Shown: positions 45,452 through 53,777, counted from the first letter of the stretch. The stretch is 64,000 nucleotides of DNA from Nitrososphaera sp. (GCA_029263715.1 JAJUFP010000009.1:1-64000), one strand, 5' to 3'. Notes: generated by a model from the sequence alone, not told the origin. Program-made: numbers and translations.

Positions 45452-46129
45452 TTGAAAGATAATCACTCCAACATTGCAATATTTGACACGTTCAAGACGC
45501 GCAGGAACAAGTTCACCGGCGAAGCCAAGAGGCAGCGGGGCATCATAGTCCATCTGGCCACCGAACAAAGTCCGGATCTCAGGACCAGAACCTCGATTGC
45601 CCATGCAATAGCTGAAAAGCACGGTATTCTGTGGCAAAACATCTACTCTGGAATCTTTCGTGACCTGGACGAGGTATTGATACCCGCCGGCGTGGTAAAG
45701 GAGGGCGGCCGGCTTCCCCTGCGCAGGGGGCCAAAGGCACTTCAGCTTGAAGGCGTCCCGTTCTACGACCTGACGGATACCGGCCTGCTGGTTGCATCGT
45801 CCATAGAAGAGCTTGGGCCAAAACGCGTAGGTCTGCTCAAATCATACATCTCATCCATCGGCGCCGATGATTCCAGCTGCAAAGCCATGAAAGAGGGCCT
45901 GCTCCTGCTCATTGACCGCGCTCCGCTGTTTGTCTTCAAGATAATCGACGAGTACATCCATGCCTACAGCAGCGGCGCCGTTGATTCCATCACGCCGCTT
46001 GACACAAAGAAGCTCAGGCCGGTGATAGCAAAGCAGATAGCCATAGAAAAGGAGCTGATAGAGGCCTTCATCGGATTTCAGCAAGACCAGAGAGAGCTTG
46101 TCAGGAATTTCTTTAAAGTGATGACGTGA
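45452..46129 (+). CDS. Conserved hypothetical protein, possibly RNA- or nucleotide-related
   Basis: The 225-residue soluble protein starts with TTG at 45452. The ATG further upstream runs into a stop. It has a TFKTRRNKFTGEAKRQRG basic start and a central YDLTDTGLLVASSIEELGPKR stretch. The C-terminal part is helical (KQIAIEKELIEAFIGFQQDQ). No family was recognised. It is divergent from tmk and faces the zinc-ribbon gene end to end. Confidence 0.6.
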   Translation: MKDNHSNIAIFDTFKTRRNKFTGEAKRQRGIIVHLATEQSPDLRTRTSIAHAIAEKHGILWQNIYSGIFRDLDEVLIPAGVVKEGGRLPLRRGPKALQLEGVPFYDLTDTGLLVASSIEELGPKRVGLLKSYISSIGADDSSCKAMKEGLLLLIDRAPLFVFKIIDEYIHAYSSGAVDSITPLDTKKLRPVIAKQIAIEKELIEAFIGFQQDQRELVRNFFKVMT

Positions 46130-46312
46130 TCACTTGCCCTCGTAGCCGCAGGAAGAACAGCGGTACTTTTTGGACTTGCCCTTGCAGCCTTCGCAGCGCC
46201 AAATTCTGGCGTTTTTGCAACTTGGGCAGCTGAAACTTTCGGACAATTCGCCGGGGCGCACTTCCTTGCCGCAGGCGTTGCATCGGGGCATATCATAAGA
46301 ACCGGCGTACAT
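46130..46312 (-). CDS. Small zinc-ribbon protein of the CPxCG type
   Basis: The 60-residue protein has four zinc knuckles: CNAC, CPSC, CEGC and CSSC. Together they make two zinc sites, as in the archaeal small zinc-finger family typified by haloarchaeal HVO_2753 (COG2888), predicted to act with RNA or ribosomes. A TATA-like CTATTTTTA box (minus strand) about 26 bases upstream fits the first ATG at 46312. The ATG at 46291 is the alternative. Confidence 0.85.
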   Translation of the reverse strand: MYAGSYDMPRCNACGKEVRPGELSESFSCPSCKNARIWRCEGCKGKSKKYRCSSCGYEGK

Positions 46313-46390
46313 TACAGGTTGCTATCTTGCCGGCCTATTTTTACTTTTAGGATAAATAAAGGATTTATACCAAACAAACAAAACTAGATC

Positions 46391-46777
46391 ATGAGCATAG
46401 GAAAGTACATGGCCCGAGAGATTGCTAAAGAACTTGACAACCGGTCAAGAGAATTCTATGAGTTTGTCATGCCTGCTATTGATATGGTAGAGGATAACAA
46501 CGAACTGGTCGTTATGATAGACCTTCCCGGCTTTGACAAAAAGGACATTCACCTCAAGATCAAGGGAAACATCCTTTCCATCAGCGCAAAAAGGGTATCC
46601 GAAGTTACAGGTACTGTCTACCAGAGGCACAGGCCCGCCAGGATAGAAAAGAGGGTGGCCCTTCCCATCTCGGTCAAGGAGGACGAGAAAATAGTCGGCA
46701 AGGCGACCTACACCGATGGGGTTGTGGTCCTCAGAATACCTATGGCTGGGACATCTACCAGCATTCCTATAACGTAA
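46391..46777 (+). CDS. Small heat shock protein (Hsp20/alpha-crystallin)
   Basis: The 128-residue chaperone has a short N-terminus and a complete alpha-crystallin domain, with VMIDLPGFDKKDIHLKIKGN and RVALPISVKEDEKIVGKATY-type strands and a DGVVVLRIP strand. The C-terminal SIPIT contains the I-x-I motif used for oligomer assembly. A strong TATA element GATTTATACC lies about 25 bases before the ATG, so the gene is leaderless. It is divergent from the zinc-ribbon gene. Confidence 0.95.
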   Translation: MSIGKYMAREIAKELDNRSREFYEFVMPAIDMVEDNNELVVMIDLPGFDKKDIHLKIKGNILSISAKRVSEVTGTVYQRHRPARIEKRVALPISVKEDEKIVGKATYTDGVVVLRIPMAGTSTSIPIT

Positions 46778-48301
46778 TCACCTTCTTTTTATGTAACCCA
46801 CAATTATTGCAGCGGCCGCAGCTGCAAAGCCAGCGTACGGCAGGATGGAGTTGTACGGCAGCATGACGGCTGAGCCAACGAATAGTGCGGAAGCCAGTAT
46901 GCTTGCCGGAAGCATCGGGCTGCCAGACTTTTCTGTTCTGAACATGGGCTGGTTTTCAAAATATGTCTTGAGCAGAGGAGCAATGTTGACGGACGCTTCG
47001 ATCCCCTTTGCAATGCGCTTGGCAGCGACCTTGACTTCCTCGATGTACGCATCGCGTACAAGACCTTCTTCTTCCAGCAGGTTTGCCAGCACCTTGACGA
47101 ACTGGAACTTGACTTTGTGGTGCAGATAGATCCCTTCCAAGATAGAGGCCATCCTCATGTACAGGGCCAGGTTCTTTGGGAGCCGGAACGGGAACCTGCT
47201 CATGGTCTTGTTGGCAAGGTCCATCAGTGCCTTTACTTCCATCTTGTCTACCTGCCTGCCGTACATCGATTGGATGGAAAGGCCGATCCCCCTTTCAACG
47301 ACGTACCGGTTGACCGTGGGCTCAAGTGTCCCAAGCTCTATCAGCACGTTTACCGTCCTTTCTGGCTCTTTGTCCACCAAGGCAAGGTAGAGCCTGATCA
47401 GCTTTAGCCGCGTCTCGTTGTCAAGCCTGCCTACCATTCCAAAATCGTACAGAATAAGCTTGGCATCTTCGCTGTCATCGACAGAGATGTTGCCTGGATG
47501 CGGGTCTGCATGGAATATGCTGTGCCTAAGAAGCATCTTGAAAAACAGCCTGTGTACCTTGATCACAAGTTTTGTCCTGTCTATGCCCCTTGCATCCAGC
47601 GCTGCAACGTCTGTTATCTTGATCCCCGGGATGTACTCCATCGTCAGTACATGGCGCGTGGTTCTCTCAAGAAAGACATCCGGGATTATTACCGACGGAT
47701 CATCGGCCAGGTTGCGCTTTATCGTCAGCAGGTTCTCCGACTCTATCCTGTAGTCCATCTCTTCGTGGACCGTCTCTATGAACTGGGCAAGCATCCCCTC
47801 GGCTGAGAAACGCAGGTTGGGGTCGATGAACCGGGTTGCAACCGGCAGAATCTTTTTTAGCACATAGATGTCGTTTGCGATTATCTGCTCGATGTTGGGT
47901 CTGCCAACCTTGACTATAACCTGCTTTCCGGCGTACCTGGCAAGATACACCTGCCCAAGGCTTGCACCGGACAGCGGCTGCTCATTGAATTCCTCAAACA
48001 TGTCTTCTATCTTGCCCAACTCGCTCTCAATTATCGGCTTTATCTCGGAGAAGGGTGCCGGCGGCACATCGTCCTGCAATTTGGCCAGAACTTCAAGGTA
48101 TGGCTGCGGCAGGATGTCTGCGCGCGAGGAAAGCCACTGCCCAAGCTTGATAAATGACGGACCAAGGTCAATGAATGTCTTTAAGAGCAGTTCAGCGTGC
48201 TTGCGGTATTTCTCCTCGTTGACGTTTCTGCCCTCCTTTCTGACCCACTCGCGCCGGTCGCGCCTTAGATTCAGGATAACGGGGACCAGCTTGAGCACCA
48301 C
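46778..48301 (-). CDS. ABC1/UbiB-family atypical kinase
   Basis: The 507-residue protein shows FIKLGQWLSSRADILP (the KxGQ motif) and PLSGASLGQVYLARYAGKQ with the Ala-rich loop. It also has FHADPHPGNISVD and YDFGMVGRLD, the metal-binding DFG. The family tunes quinone synthesis or lipid metabolism in bacteria and eukaryotes, with weak kinase but clear ATPase activity. Two hydrophobic helices close the C-terminus. The GTG start at 48301 is uncertain, because the frame is open further upstream without an ATG. Confidence 0.93.
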   Translation of the reverse strand: MVLKLVPVILNLRRDRREWVRKEGRNVNEEKYRKHAELLLKTFIDLGPSFIKLGQWLSSRADILPQPYLEVLAKLQDDVPPAPFSEIKPIIESELGKIEDMFEEFNEQPLSGASLGQVYLARYAGKQVIVKVGRPNIEQIIANDIYVLKKILPVATRFIDPNLRFSAEGMLAQFIETVHEEMDYRIESENLLTIKRNLADDPSVIIPDVFLERTTRHVLTMEYIPGIKITDVAALDARGIDRTKLVIKVHRLFFKMLLRHSIFHADPHPGNISVDDSEDAKLILYDFGMVGRLDNETRLKLIRLYLALVDKEPERTVNVLIELGTLEPTVNRYVVERGIGLSIQSMYGRQVDKMEVKALMDLANKTMSRFPFRLPKNLALYMRMASILEGIYLHHKVKFQFVKVLANLLEEEGLVRDAYIEEVKVAAKRIAKGIEASVNIAPLLKTYFENQPMFRTEKSGSPMLPASILASALFVGSAVMLPYNSILPYAGFAAAAAAIIVGYIKRR

Positions 48302-48411
48302 CTTGACGACGCGTAGTTTTGAAGGCTTTGCATAAACCCTGGCATTATCCTGTGTGGTGGTTTTCAGTTCCTGATCCGCCGGTTTTCCAACGCGGGCTGG
48401 ACTTTCCAGGG

Positions 48412-48834
48412 TCAGTCAACCTGCCCGTTTTTCTTGAGGGATTCAGCAGCTGCGTGAACAATCTTGCCTGTCGACGATCCGGCCACCAACCCGGCGGCTA
48501 CTGCATCCACAAGGGCCCCCTTGGCGTCCTTGCCTTCCTTTCTTTTCTTGCGGTAAACCTCCATTCCTACATGCTTTCCAACCAACACAGCCGCCATTGA
48601 TGCCACTACGTATTCCGGTGCATCCACCAGCAGGTGGCCTATCGGGTTCTGGCGGGGGTCTACCCTGTCAGCATGAACAGTGTAATGACTGTCGTATTCC
48701 CGTATGTGGAGGTTGCCGTACCTGTACTGCTTTCTGGCATTTTTCTTGCTGCCCAGCACGGTCTCGTCGAGATCAATTATCGGCCTGACAGCTTTGGGCA
48801 CAATTATGTTGCCTTCAGCGTCGATGAACTCCAC
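48412..48834 (-). CDS. Hypothetical protein with a Gly/Ala-rich helical tail
   Basis: The 140 residues begin MEFIDAEGNIIVPKAVRPII and have YRYGNLHIREYDSHYTVHAD and DPRQNPIGHLLVDAPEY in the middle. An Ala-rich C-terminal region (KGALVDAVAAGLVAGSSTG) follows that may cross or lie on a membrane. It precedes the ABC1 kinase gene in the same direction, 110 bases upstream, and may be its operon partner. The family was not recognised. Confidence 0.6.
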   Translation of the reverse strand: MEFIDAEGNIIVPKAVRPIIDLDETVLGSKKNARKQYRYGNLHIREYDSHYTVHADRVDPRQNPIGHLLVDAPEYVVASMAAVLVGKHVGMEVYRKKRKEGKDAKGALVDAVAAGLVAGSSTGKIVHAAAESLKKNGQVD

Positions 48835-48882
48835 AGATCCAAAAAGCTCAGGATTGGATATAAAATTACCGAATAACAGGAC

Positions 48883-49122
48883 TCATTCGTTCAGCGATGC
48901 CACTTGGCATACGGCAGGCTGGATACGACTGTCCTGCTTGTAGAACTCCTCATCAAATATGGGCAGGGTGTCAACTATTTCATTTCTGCAGCATTTGCAT
49001 CTTGGAAAATCATCGTCTGCCTTAAGACAGGATGCACACCAGTAGCATAACTGACAGATTACAAAATTGGCTTTTCTTGCCTTGTTTCTATACAATCTGG
49101 CCACGTCTTCAAGGGGCCTCAT
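48883..49122 (-). CDS. Small cysteine-rich zinc protein
   Basis: The 79-residue protein has a CQLCYWCASC run and a CKCC pair, six cysteines in about 30 residues, likely for one or two zinc ions. A basic RNKARKANF stretch precedes them. Its ATG overlaps the stop of the upstream gene by four bases (ATGA), so both are cotranslated. The family was not recognised. Confidence 0.65.
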   Translation of the reverse strand: MRPLEDVARLYRNKARKANFVICQLCYWCASCLKADDDFPRCKCCRNEIVDTLPIFDEEFYKQDSRIQPAVCQVASLNE

Positions 49123-49370
49123 GGCATCAGATCTAGCACCATCCTTAGCTCTGTTATTTCTTTCTCGATAACTTTCCTTTCAGAGTCACTTGTCGCATAC
49201 TTCAAAAGTTTTTCACAAGCCTGTATTTCAGCCTGCAGGAGGTCTTTTTTGTCCATACACAGGCTGTGAAATTCGCCTGAAAGGGCATACGCTACCCTTT
49301 GTTTACCCATCTCTCTACATCCGCAGGTTTTCGCGATTACCACGTCAGATTGCGGAGAGGCGATGTTCAT
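49119..49370 (-). CDS. Hypothetical coiled-coil protein
   Basis: The 83-residue product has CGCREMGKQRVAY near the N-terminus and a helical second half (KKDLLQAEIQACEKLLKYA and ERKVIEKEITELRMVL) that could form a coiled coil. Three cysteines (CGC and LCMD) lie in the first half. It overlaps the zinc protein gene by four bases and the two probably act together. No function can be assigned. Confidence 0.55.
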   Translation of the reverse strand: MNIASPQSDVVIAKTCGCREMGKQRVAYALSGEFHSLCMDKKDLLQAEIQACEKLLKYATSDSERKVIEKEITELRMVLDLMP

Positions 49371-49526
49371 TGTGTTAACGATATTCGATCAAGTATTTAC
49401 GCAGTTGGCCCGCACTGCATGGCAATTAAATGAGAGACAGCCGTTGCAGAGGCATCGTTGAGCGTTTTTCGCTATCTTCTTGCTGTTTTGATGCGTGGCG
49501 GGCTGGATGTGCTGCGGGACATATGA

Positions 49527-49886
49527 CTAATCTACCTCTACCTGCACGTTGTCTCCTTCAACCCTGACGTTGTACTTCTTTACATCCTTGGTCTTGACTA
49601 TCGGCAGATTCATCGACTGGACGTACTGGTCGATCTGCTCGCTATGCTTTGCGACTGCCTTTCCCGTCGTAACATCAAATGTCGCTCCATGAAAAGGGCA
49701 GGTAACATGTTTTCCAGTTAACTTGCCTACTGCCAGCGACATGTTCATGTGGCCGCATCTGTCATCGATGGCATAGAATTTTCCATCAATATTCACTATC
49801 AAAATATCTTTGTCGTCTAATTCTACCCTTTTCTTCTGACCTGCAGGAATATCGCTTGTTTTTGCAACTGAAACATATCGTGCCAT
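49527..49886 (-). CDS. Rieske [2Fe-2S] ferredoxin
   Basis: The 119-residue soluble protein has C44-x-H46 in DDRCGHMN and C63-x-x-H66 in TCPFHGATF, the two-Cys two-His cluster ligands. The spacing matches arene dioxygenase ferredoxins and NirD-like proteins. The cysteines that form a disulfide in membrane bc1 Rieske proteins are absent, so it is probably a soluble electron carrier. A perfect dyad just upstream (49891-49907) may regulate it. The partner oxidoreductase is not in the window. Confidence 0.93.
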   Translation of the reverse strand: MARYVSVAKTSDIPAGQKKRVELDDKDILIVNIDGKFYAIDDRCGHMNMSLAVGKLTGKHVTCPFHGATFDVTTGKAVAKHSEQIDQYVQSMNLPIVKTKDVKKYNVRVEGDNVQVEVD

Positions 49887-49890
49887 ATTC

Positions 49891-49907
49891 CATCTATAAG
49901 ATAGATG
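49891..49907. promoter_or_regulatory. Perfect dyad CATCTAT-N3-ATAGATG at the Rieske gene
   Basis: The 7-3-7 inverted repeat starts five bases from the ATG at 49886, between it and the likely TATA box (about 49912-49922, minus strand). A protein bound there would block the start of transcription. Confidence 0.55.
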
Positions 49908-49948
49908 AATCTGTATTATTTATCGCTGATGGAAGTTCTGCTGCAATA

Positions 49949-49963
49949 ATGACCTGGGGTCAT
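49949..49963. promoter_or_regulatory. Dyad ATGACC-N3-GGTCAT upstream of the YEATS operon
   Basis: A perfect 6-3-6 inverted repeat. A further half site ATGACC lies at 50010-50015, 25 bases before the TATA box of the membrane protein gene. It may serve the Rieske gene, the membrane-YEATS pair, or both. Confidence 0.5.
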
Positions 49964-50034
49964 CATTGTGAAACATCTTTGCTCTATACGCGTCTTCTAT
50001 CATCAGTGAATGACCTCAAATAGAGGAGTTAGAT

Positions 50035-50043
50035 CATAAATAC
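50035..50043 (+). promoter_or_regulatory. TATA box of the membrane protein-YEATS pair
   Basis: CATAAATAC is centred about 26 bases before the ATG at 50065. This decides that start over the TTG at 50044. Confidence 0.5.
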
Positions 50044-50064
50044 TTGGGCTCACATACTTCCTGC

Positions 50065-50484
50065 ATGTCTTCTCAAGGCACGCAGAGAAAAGAAAGAGGA
50101 ATGGTGGAGACCATCACGGCGGTAGATACGCCACTGAGATTCTTTACACTTGCTCTCTTGATTGTCGAATCGATTATTGGCATTCTGTCTGTTCAACTTA
50201 CTCAAGATGCTCCCCGTTTGATCATGGGCTACCTAGGAACATTCATGTTCGTTTTGGTGGTCTTGATGGTGGTTTGGCTGGTATTCAAGAGTCCGGAGAG
50301 CCTGCTGGCCAAAAGAGCTTCGGACTTGAGGGATCGGGCCAAACAATTATCGGAACACACACGCGTAGTGAGGGATAAGGAAGAAGTATTGGACTTTGCT
50401 TTCAAGAACACCGTGTCGATTCTGACGAAAGAACCTGAACCTCTGCCCACATTGGTAAGGGCTAAACCACCGCCCAGGAGATGA
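50065..50484 (+). CDS. Two-helix membrane protein, partner of the YEATS-like protein
   Basis: From ATG 50065 the product has 139 residues. Two hydrophobic helices (FFTLALLIVESIIGILSVQ and then MFVLVVLMVVWLVF) are joined by a short loop. A cytosolic, charged helical tail (SLLAKRASDLRDRAKQLSE) follows. Eight bases separate its stop from the next ATG, so the two genes form one operon. Two-helix proteins next to small ligand- or signal-binding proteins occur in some conflict systems as pore formers, but here this is only a guess. No family was recognised. Confidence 0.7.
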   Translation: MSSQGTQRKERGMVETITAVDTPLRFFTLALLIVESIIGILSVQLTQDAPRLIMGYLGTFMFVLVVLMVVWLVFKSPESLLAKRASDLRDRAKQLSEHTRVVRDKEEVLDFAFKNTVSILTKEPEPLPTLVRAKPPPRR

Positions 50485-50491
50485 ACTGGCC

Positions 50492-50899
50492 TTGATGAAT
50501 TTTGACAAACTCTCAGAGGAGCTTGACGCGTTAGACAACGAGATAAGGTCACTGACAAAGGAGTCCTCCTACGATGGGAGAGTTATATTCAAACACGCTG
50601 TGCTCTCTCAAAGAAAGGATGAGGAAGGCAACACGTGGTATACAGTAAAGCTATTTCTTGAACCCCAACGTGGCTATTCACTTGATAAAGTCGAGAAGGT
50701 GGTCTACGTTCTTCACCGAGAAACGTTTGATCCTAACGTAATCGCAGTGGCAGACAAGAGCACGGGGTTTGCTTTACAGATGGAAGTGTGGGGAGATTTC
50801 CATGTCATGGCAGTAGTCGTATACGATTCCAAGAAACCAGACATTTCATACCTTATCCAATACCTTCCCGTGGGTATTGGGAATGCAAGAGTACAATGA
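50492..50899 (+). CDS. YEATS-like (pYEATS) domain protein
   Basis: The 135 residues have a short coiled coil (about 5-27) and then a single beta-sandwich. WYTVKLFLEP, VEKVVYVLHRETFDP (LHRETF, 74-79) and EVWGDFHVMAVVVYD (WGDF, 100-103) match the YEATS pattern of a strand with VxxVxFxLHxTF followed by WGxF. YEATS domains read acylated lysines in eukaryotes. Prokaryotic versions were proposed to take part in biological conflict. It is the second gene of a two-gene operon with a membrane protein. Confidence 0.68.
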   Translation: MMNFDKLSEELDALDNEIRSLTKESSYDGRVIFKHAVLSQRKDEEGNTWYTVKLFLEPQRGYSLDKVEKVVYVLHRETFDPNVIAVADKSTGFALQMEVWGDFHVMAVVVYDSKKPDISYLIQYLPVGIGNARVQ

Positions 50900-51130
50900 T
50901 TCCATTGTGGAGGGCGAATCATCCTCTGTCTTGCCAGACTCGCCAGAGTTAACCTGCATTGGATGTGCCTTGCGTCCAAAAAGGCATCTGGAGGCCACAA
51001 CAGCATATAGACAACCCAGTTCAGTAGGTTCTGTTAAATAGCAGCTGAACCGATGTATTGTCGACGTATGTACCAGAGAAGCTTCTAATTAACGAATCAG
51101 TAATTAATCCATCTTTCAACTAATGATGCG

Positions 51131-51649
51131 TTGTCAGTCAAGTTAATTGAAAGCAGGAAATTGTACGACGGTACCATATCTATGCGCAAGGACAGATTCC
51201 TCCTCAACAACAGGGAGGTTGAAAAAGAGATAGTTGTGCATCGGCCATCGGTGGGCATCATACCTGTTTTGGATGACAGCGTGATTCTCGTCACGCAGTA
51301 CAGACGCGCTGCCGACAGGACGTTGCTTGAGATCCCGGCCGGCAAGATAGAGGATGGCGAGACGCCAGAGCAGGCAGCTGAAAGAGAGATGGATGAAGAG
51401 ATAGGATACACCGGCGATTTAAGGCCATTTTTAAAGTGGTACCTGGCTCCTGGCTACGACACTGAGCTCATGTACCTCTTCGTGGCAACGAACCTCAAGA
51501 AAATAAAGAGCAAGCGGGAAAGGGACGTTGATGAAAATATCGTTGTCAAGAAGGTAAGGCTTGATAGCGCCGTCAAAAAATGCCTTAACGGCCAGATACA
51601 GGACTGCAAGACCATTGCAGCGTTGCTGGCATACTCAAAGCCAGTCTGA
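51131..51649 (+). CDS. Nudix hydrolase (ADP-ribose pyrophosphatase type)
   Basis: The 172-residue protein carries a complete Nudix box, GKIEDGETPEQAAEREMDEEIG, with the catalytic glutamates. The layout VVHRPSVGIIPVLDDSVILVTQYRR before it and a loop after it match ADP-ribose pyrophosphatases. These clear ADP-ribose and other nucleoside diphosphate derivatives. The start is TTG at 51131, since the ATG codons just upstream run into a stop. Its stop overlaps the end of the next gene on the other strand. Confidence 0.92.
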   Translation: MSVKLIESRKLYDGTISMRKDRFLLNNREVEKEIVVHRPSVGIIPVLDDSVILVTQYRRAADRTLLEIPAGKIEDGETPEQAAEREMDEEIGYTGDLRPFLKWYLAPGYDTELMYLFVATNLKKIKSKRERDVDENIVVKKVRLDSAVKKCLNGQIQDCKTIAALLAYSKPV

Positions 51650-52621
51650 CTGGACTGGCAGGTAGACTTTTTTCCTTGCATCCTCAAGGCTGTTTCGTTC
51701 TATAACAAGACCCTGCCGCTTGAGGTCGTCTACGGCCGCCTGCACCGTCCTTCTTGGCAGGTGGCTTAGGCTCATCAGCTCGCCCTGCTCTACGGGGTGC
51801 TTTGTCTTGATTATGTAATAGATGAACTTGGATGCCGGGCCACCCTCTGGATTTCTGCGGATGTATGAAACGCCAAAAGCTGATTTTGAAAGAAAGCCTC
51901 GCCTTTGGGATTCAACCGATGCTATGGAATCCTGGTGTATCTCTGCAAGGTTCACGCGCTGCCCAAACTCTGCAATGAGGGCGGACTGCTGCGATTCAAG
52001 GGGTGCCTCAAAAATGAACGTTGAAGGAGGGTACTCGTTGGTGATGGCGCCAACAAAACTCCACTTGACAAGGCCCTTCTCGTCGTATATGCCGACGTTT
52101 ATCCCCTCATTTGCCTCAAGGACCACCTTGCTTGAGTTCAATTTGACAGCCTCGCCTATCTTTTGAAGCGTCTTGTCGATGCCAAGCTGGTGCCTTGGAT
52201 CCTTTCTGCCTACCTTCCAGTGAAAGTCCAGGCCTGAGGCCTTGACGGCCTCTACTATCTTTTTTTTCTGCTCCATGGTGAGATCAAGGCTGTTTTCGCC
52301 TATCTCTATGATGTCAAATCCAAGATTGGAAGCTTCATTTACAAACTTTTCAAATGAGTTTTCGATGATGGCAAATTCCGTGATGGTGCTTCCAGTTGAG
52401 ACCTTGATTCCAAAGTCTTGGTAGAATCTGATCTTTTTCTTCAACCCGTCCTCGGATGCCAGAAGCGGAAAGGCCCCGTAGATCTTGACAATGTCAACAA
52501 AGGGTGCAAGTATGGAAAAATTCTCGCGGTCAACGCTCTGCAGCCTGTCTATGGTGCACGTTAGGCCCTCCTTGCGGGGCTTTTTTGAGTCCACCCGGTT
52601 TTTGACAAGGCCGTCCAGCAT
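51635..52621 (-). CDS. ComA (phosphosulfolactate synthase)-like enzyme fused to a winged helix
   Basis: From ATG 52621 the protein has 328 residues. Residues about 17-245 follow methanogen ComA closely: a FVDIVKIYGAFPLL strand, IRFYQDFGIKVSTGSTITEFA, LGFDIIEIGENSLDLT, VGIYDEKG, FEAPLESQQSALIAEFG and SVESQRRGF. ComA makes phosphosulfolactate from PEP and sulfite in coenzyme M synthesis. Residues about 262-325 add a MarR-like winged helix (VEQGELMSLSHLPRRTVQAAVDDL). A TATA box at 52645-52653 lies about 28 bases before this ATG, which argues against the ATG at 52681. Confidence 0.8.
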   Translation of the reverse strand: MLDGLVKNRVDSKKPRKEGLTCTIDRLQSVDRENFSILAPFVDIVKIYGAFPLLASEDGLKKKIRFYQDFGIKVSTGSTITEFAIIENSFEKFVNEASNLGFDIIEIGENSLDLTMEQKKKIVEAVKASGLDFHWKVGRKDPRHQLGIDKTLQKIGEAVKLNSSKVVLEANEGINVGIYDEKGLVKWSFVGAITNEYPPSTFIFEAPLESQQSALIAEFGQRVNLAEIHQDSIASVESQRRGFLSKSAFGVSYIRRNPEGGPASKFIYYIIKTKHPVEQGELMSLSHLPRRTVQAAVDDLKRQGLVIERNSLEDARKKVYLPVQSDWL

Positions 52622-52644
52622 GATTGTGATATGTGCAGAATTTG

Positions 52645-52653
52645 CATATATTT
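52645..52653 (-). promoter_or_regulatory. TATA box fixing the start of the ComA-like gene
   Basis: The minus strand reads AAATATATG here, centred 28 bases before ATG 52621. The longer reading from 52681 would place the TATA box inside the coding region. Confidence 0.5.
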
Positions 52654-52715
52654 CTAGGTTTGTGTCTTCCGTCCTGCACATTTGATCTCAATTATATTGC
52701 TCCCAGATTGCTAGA

Positions 52716-53777
52716 TTGCAGGTGGATTCAAAGGTCAAGCTGGGCATATCAGCCGCGATAGTGATCTTTGTCGTCGGCTCTTCTCTGGCGCTCAGCGACA
52801 AGCCGCTTTTCTCTTCTGACAGGACCGATTCTGGGCCGTCAGACGTCCTTAGGATCGGCTACTTTCCTAACTTTAACCACGCCCAGGCAGTCATCGGGGT
52901 TGGAAACGGTGACTACCAGAGGGAGCTGGGCAACATCCGAGTCGAGCGGCAGGTCTTTAACGCCGGCCCGGCGGCAGTTGAGGCGCTCCTTGCAGGACAG
53001 ATCGATGTTGCGTATGTCGGGCCCAACCCCGCGATAAATGGATACTTGGCGTCGGAAGGGCAGATAAAAGTGATCGGCGGCGTCTCAAGTGGTGGCGCGG
53101 TGTTTGTTGTTAGAAACGATGCTGGCATCGATTCGGCCGATGACCTGGCAGGAAAGAAACTGGCATCGCCTCAGCTTGGAAATACGCAGGATGTATCCTT
53201 GCGGACCTATCTTCATGACAACGGCTACGACGTCCGGCTTCTTGGAGGCGACCCGCAGATAGTTCCGGCAAAGCCTGGAGACATACTGACCCTCATGATC
53301 AAAAAGGAGATCGACGGCGCATGGGTTCCAGAACCGTGGGGCGCAAGGCTGGTGAGGGAGGCCAACTCAAGCATATTCCTCGATGAGCGCCAGCTCTGGC
53401 CGGAAGGAAAATTCTCAACCTCGCTTATCATCTGCCAGGCAGACTACCTGCAAAACAACCCGGATACCATAAAAAAACTACTCTCCGCGCATGTGGAAGA
53501 AACTGCATGGATAAATGCCAACAAAGAAGGGGCCATACGGGCCTTTAGCGTCGAGATTGAAAAAATAATTGGAAGCGAGATCCCATCCGAGGACCTTCTT
53601 GACGCGCTGGGCAGGATGGAGTTCACGTACGACCCGCTTAAAGAGTCTGTAAACAAGGCGGCCAGCGATGCCTTTGAAGTGGGGCTCCTTGGCGATGTGG
53701 AGCCTGACCTTGATGGCATGTTTGACCTGCGGCTGTTAAACCAGGTTCTTGTGGAAAAAGGCCTGCCGCCTCTGTAA
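52716..53777 (+). CDS. ABC transporter substrate-binding protein (SsuA/TauA/NMT1-like)
   Basis: The 353 residues start at TTG 52716. One N-terminal helix (about residues 10-26) serves as an anchor, as is usual in archaea. The periplasmic-type fold shows LRIGYFPNFNHAQAVIG, VFNAGPAAVEALLAGQIDVAYVG, GKKLASPQLGNTQDVSLR and DGAWVPEPWGARL, as in binders of sulfonates, nitrate or riboflavin precursors. The substrate is not readable. The permease follows 111 bases downstream. No ATPase gene is adjacent. Confidence 0.88.
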   Translation: MQVDSKVKLGISAAIVIFVVGSSLALSDKPLFSSDRTDSGPSDVLRIGYFPNFNHAQAVIGVGNGDYQRELGNIRVERQVFNAGPAAVEALLAGQIDVAYVGPNPAINGYLASEGQIKVIGGVSSGGAVFVVRNDAGIDSADDLAGKKLASPQLGNTQDVSLRTYLHDNGYDVRLLGGDPQIVPAKPGDILTLMIKKEIDGAWVPEPWGARLVREANSSIFLDERQLWPEGKFSTSLIICQADYLQNNPDTIKKLLSAHVEETAWINANKEGAIRAFSVEIEKIIGSEIPSEDLLDALGRMEFTYDPLKESVNKAASDAFEVGLLGDVEPDLDGMFDLRLLNQVLVEKGLPPL

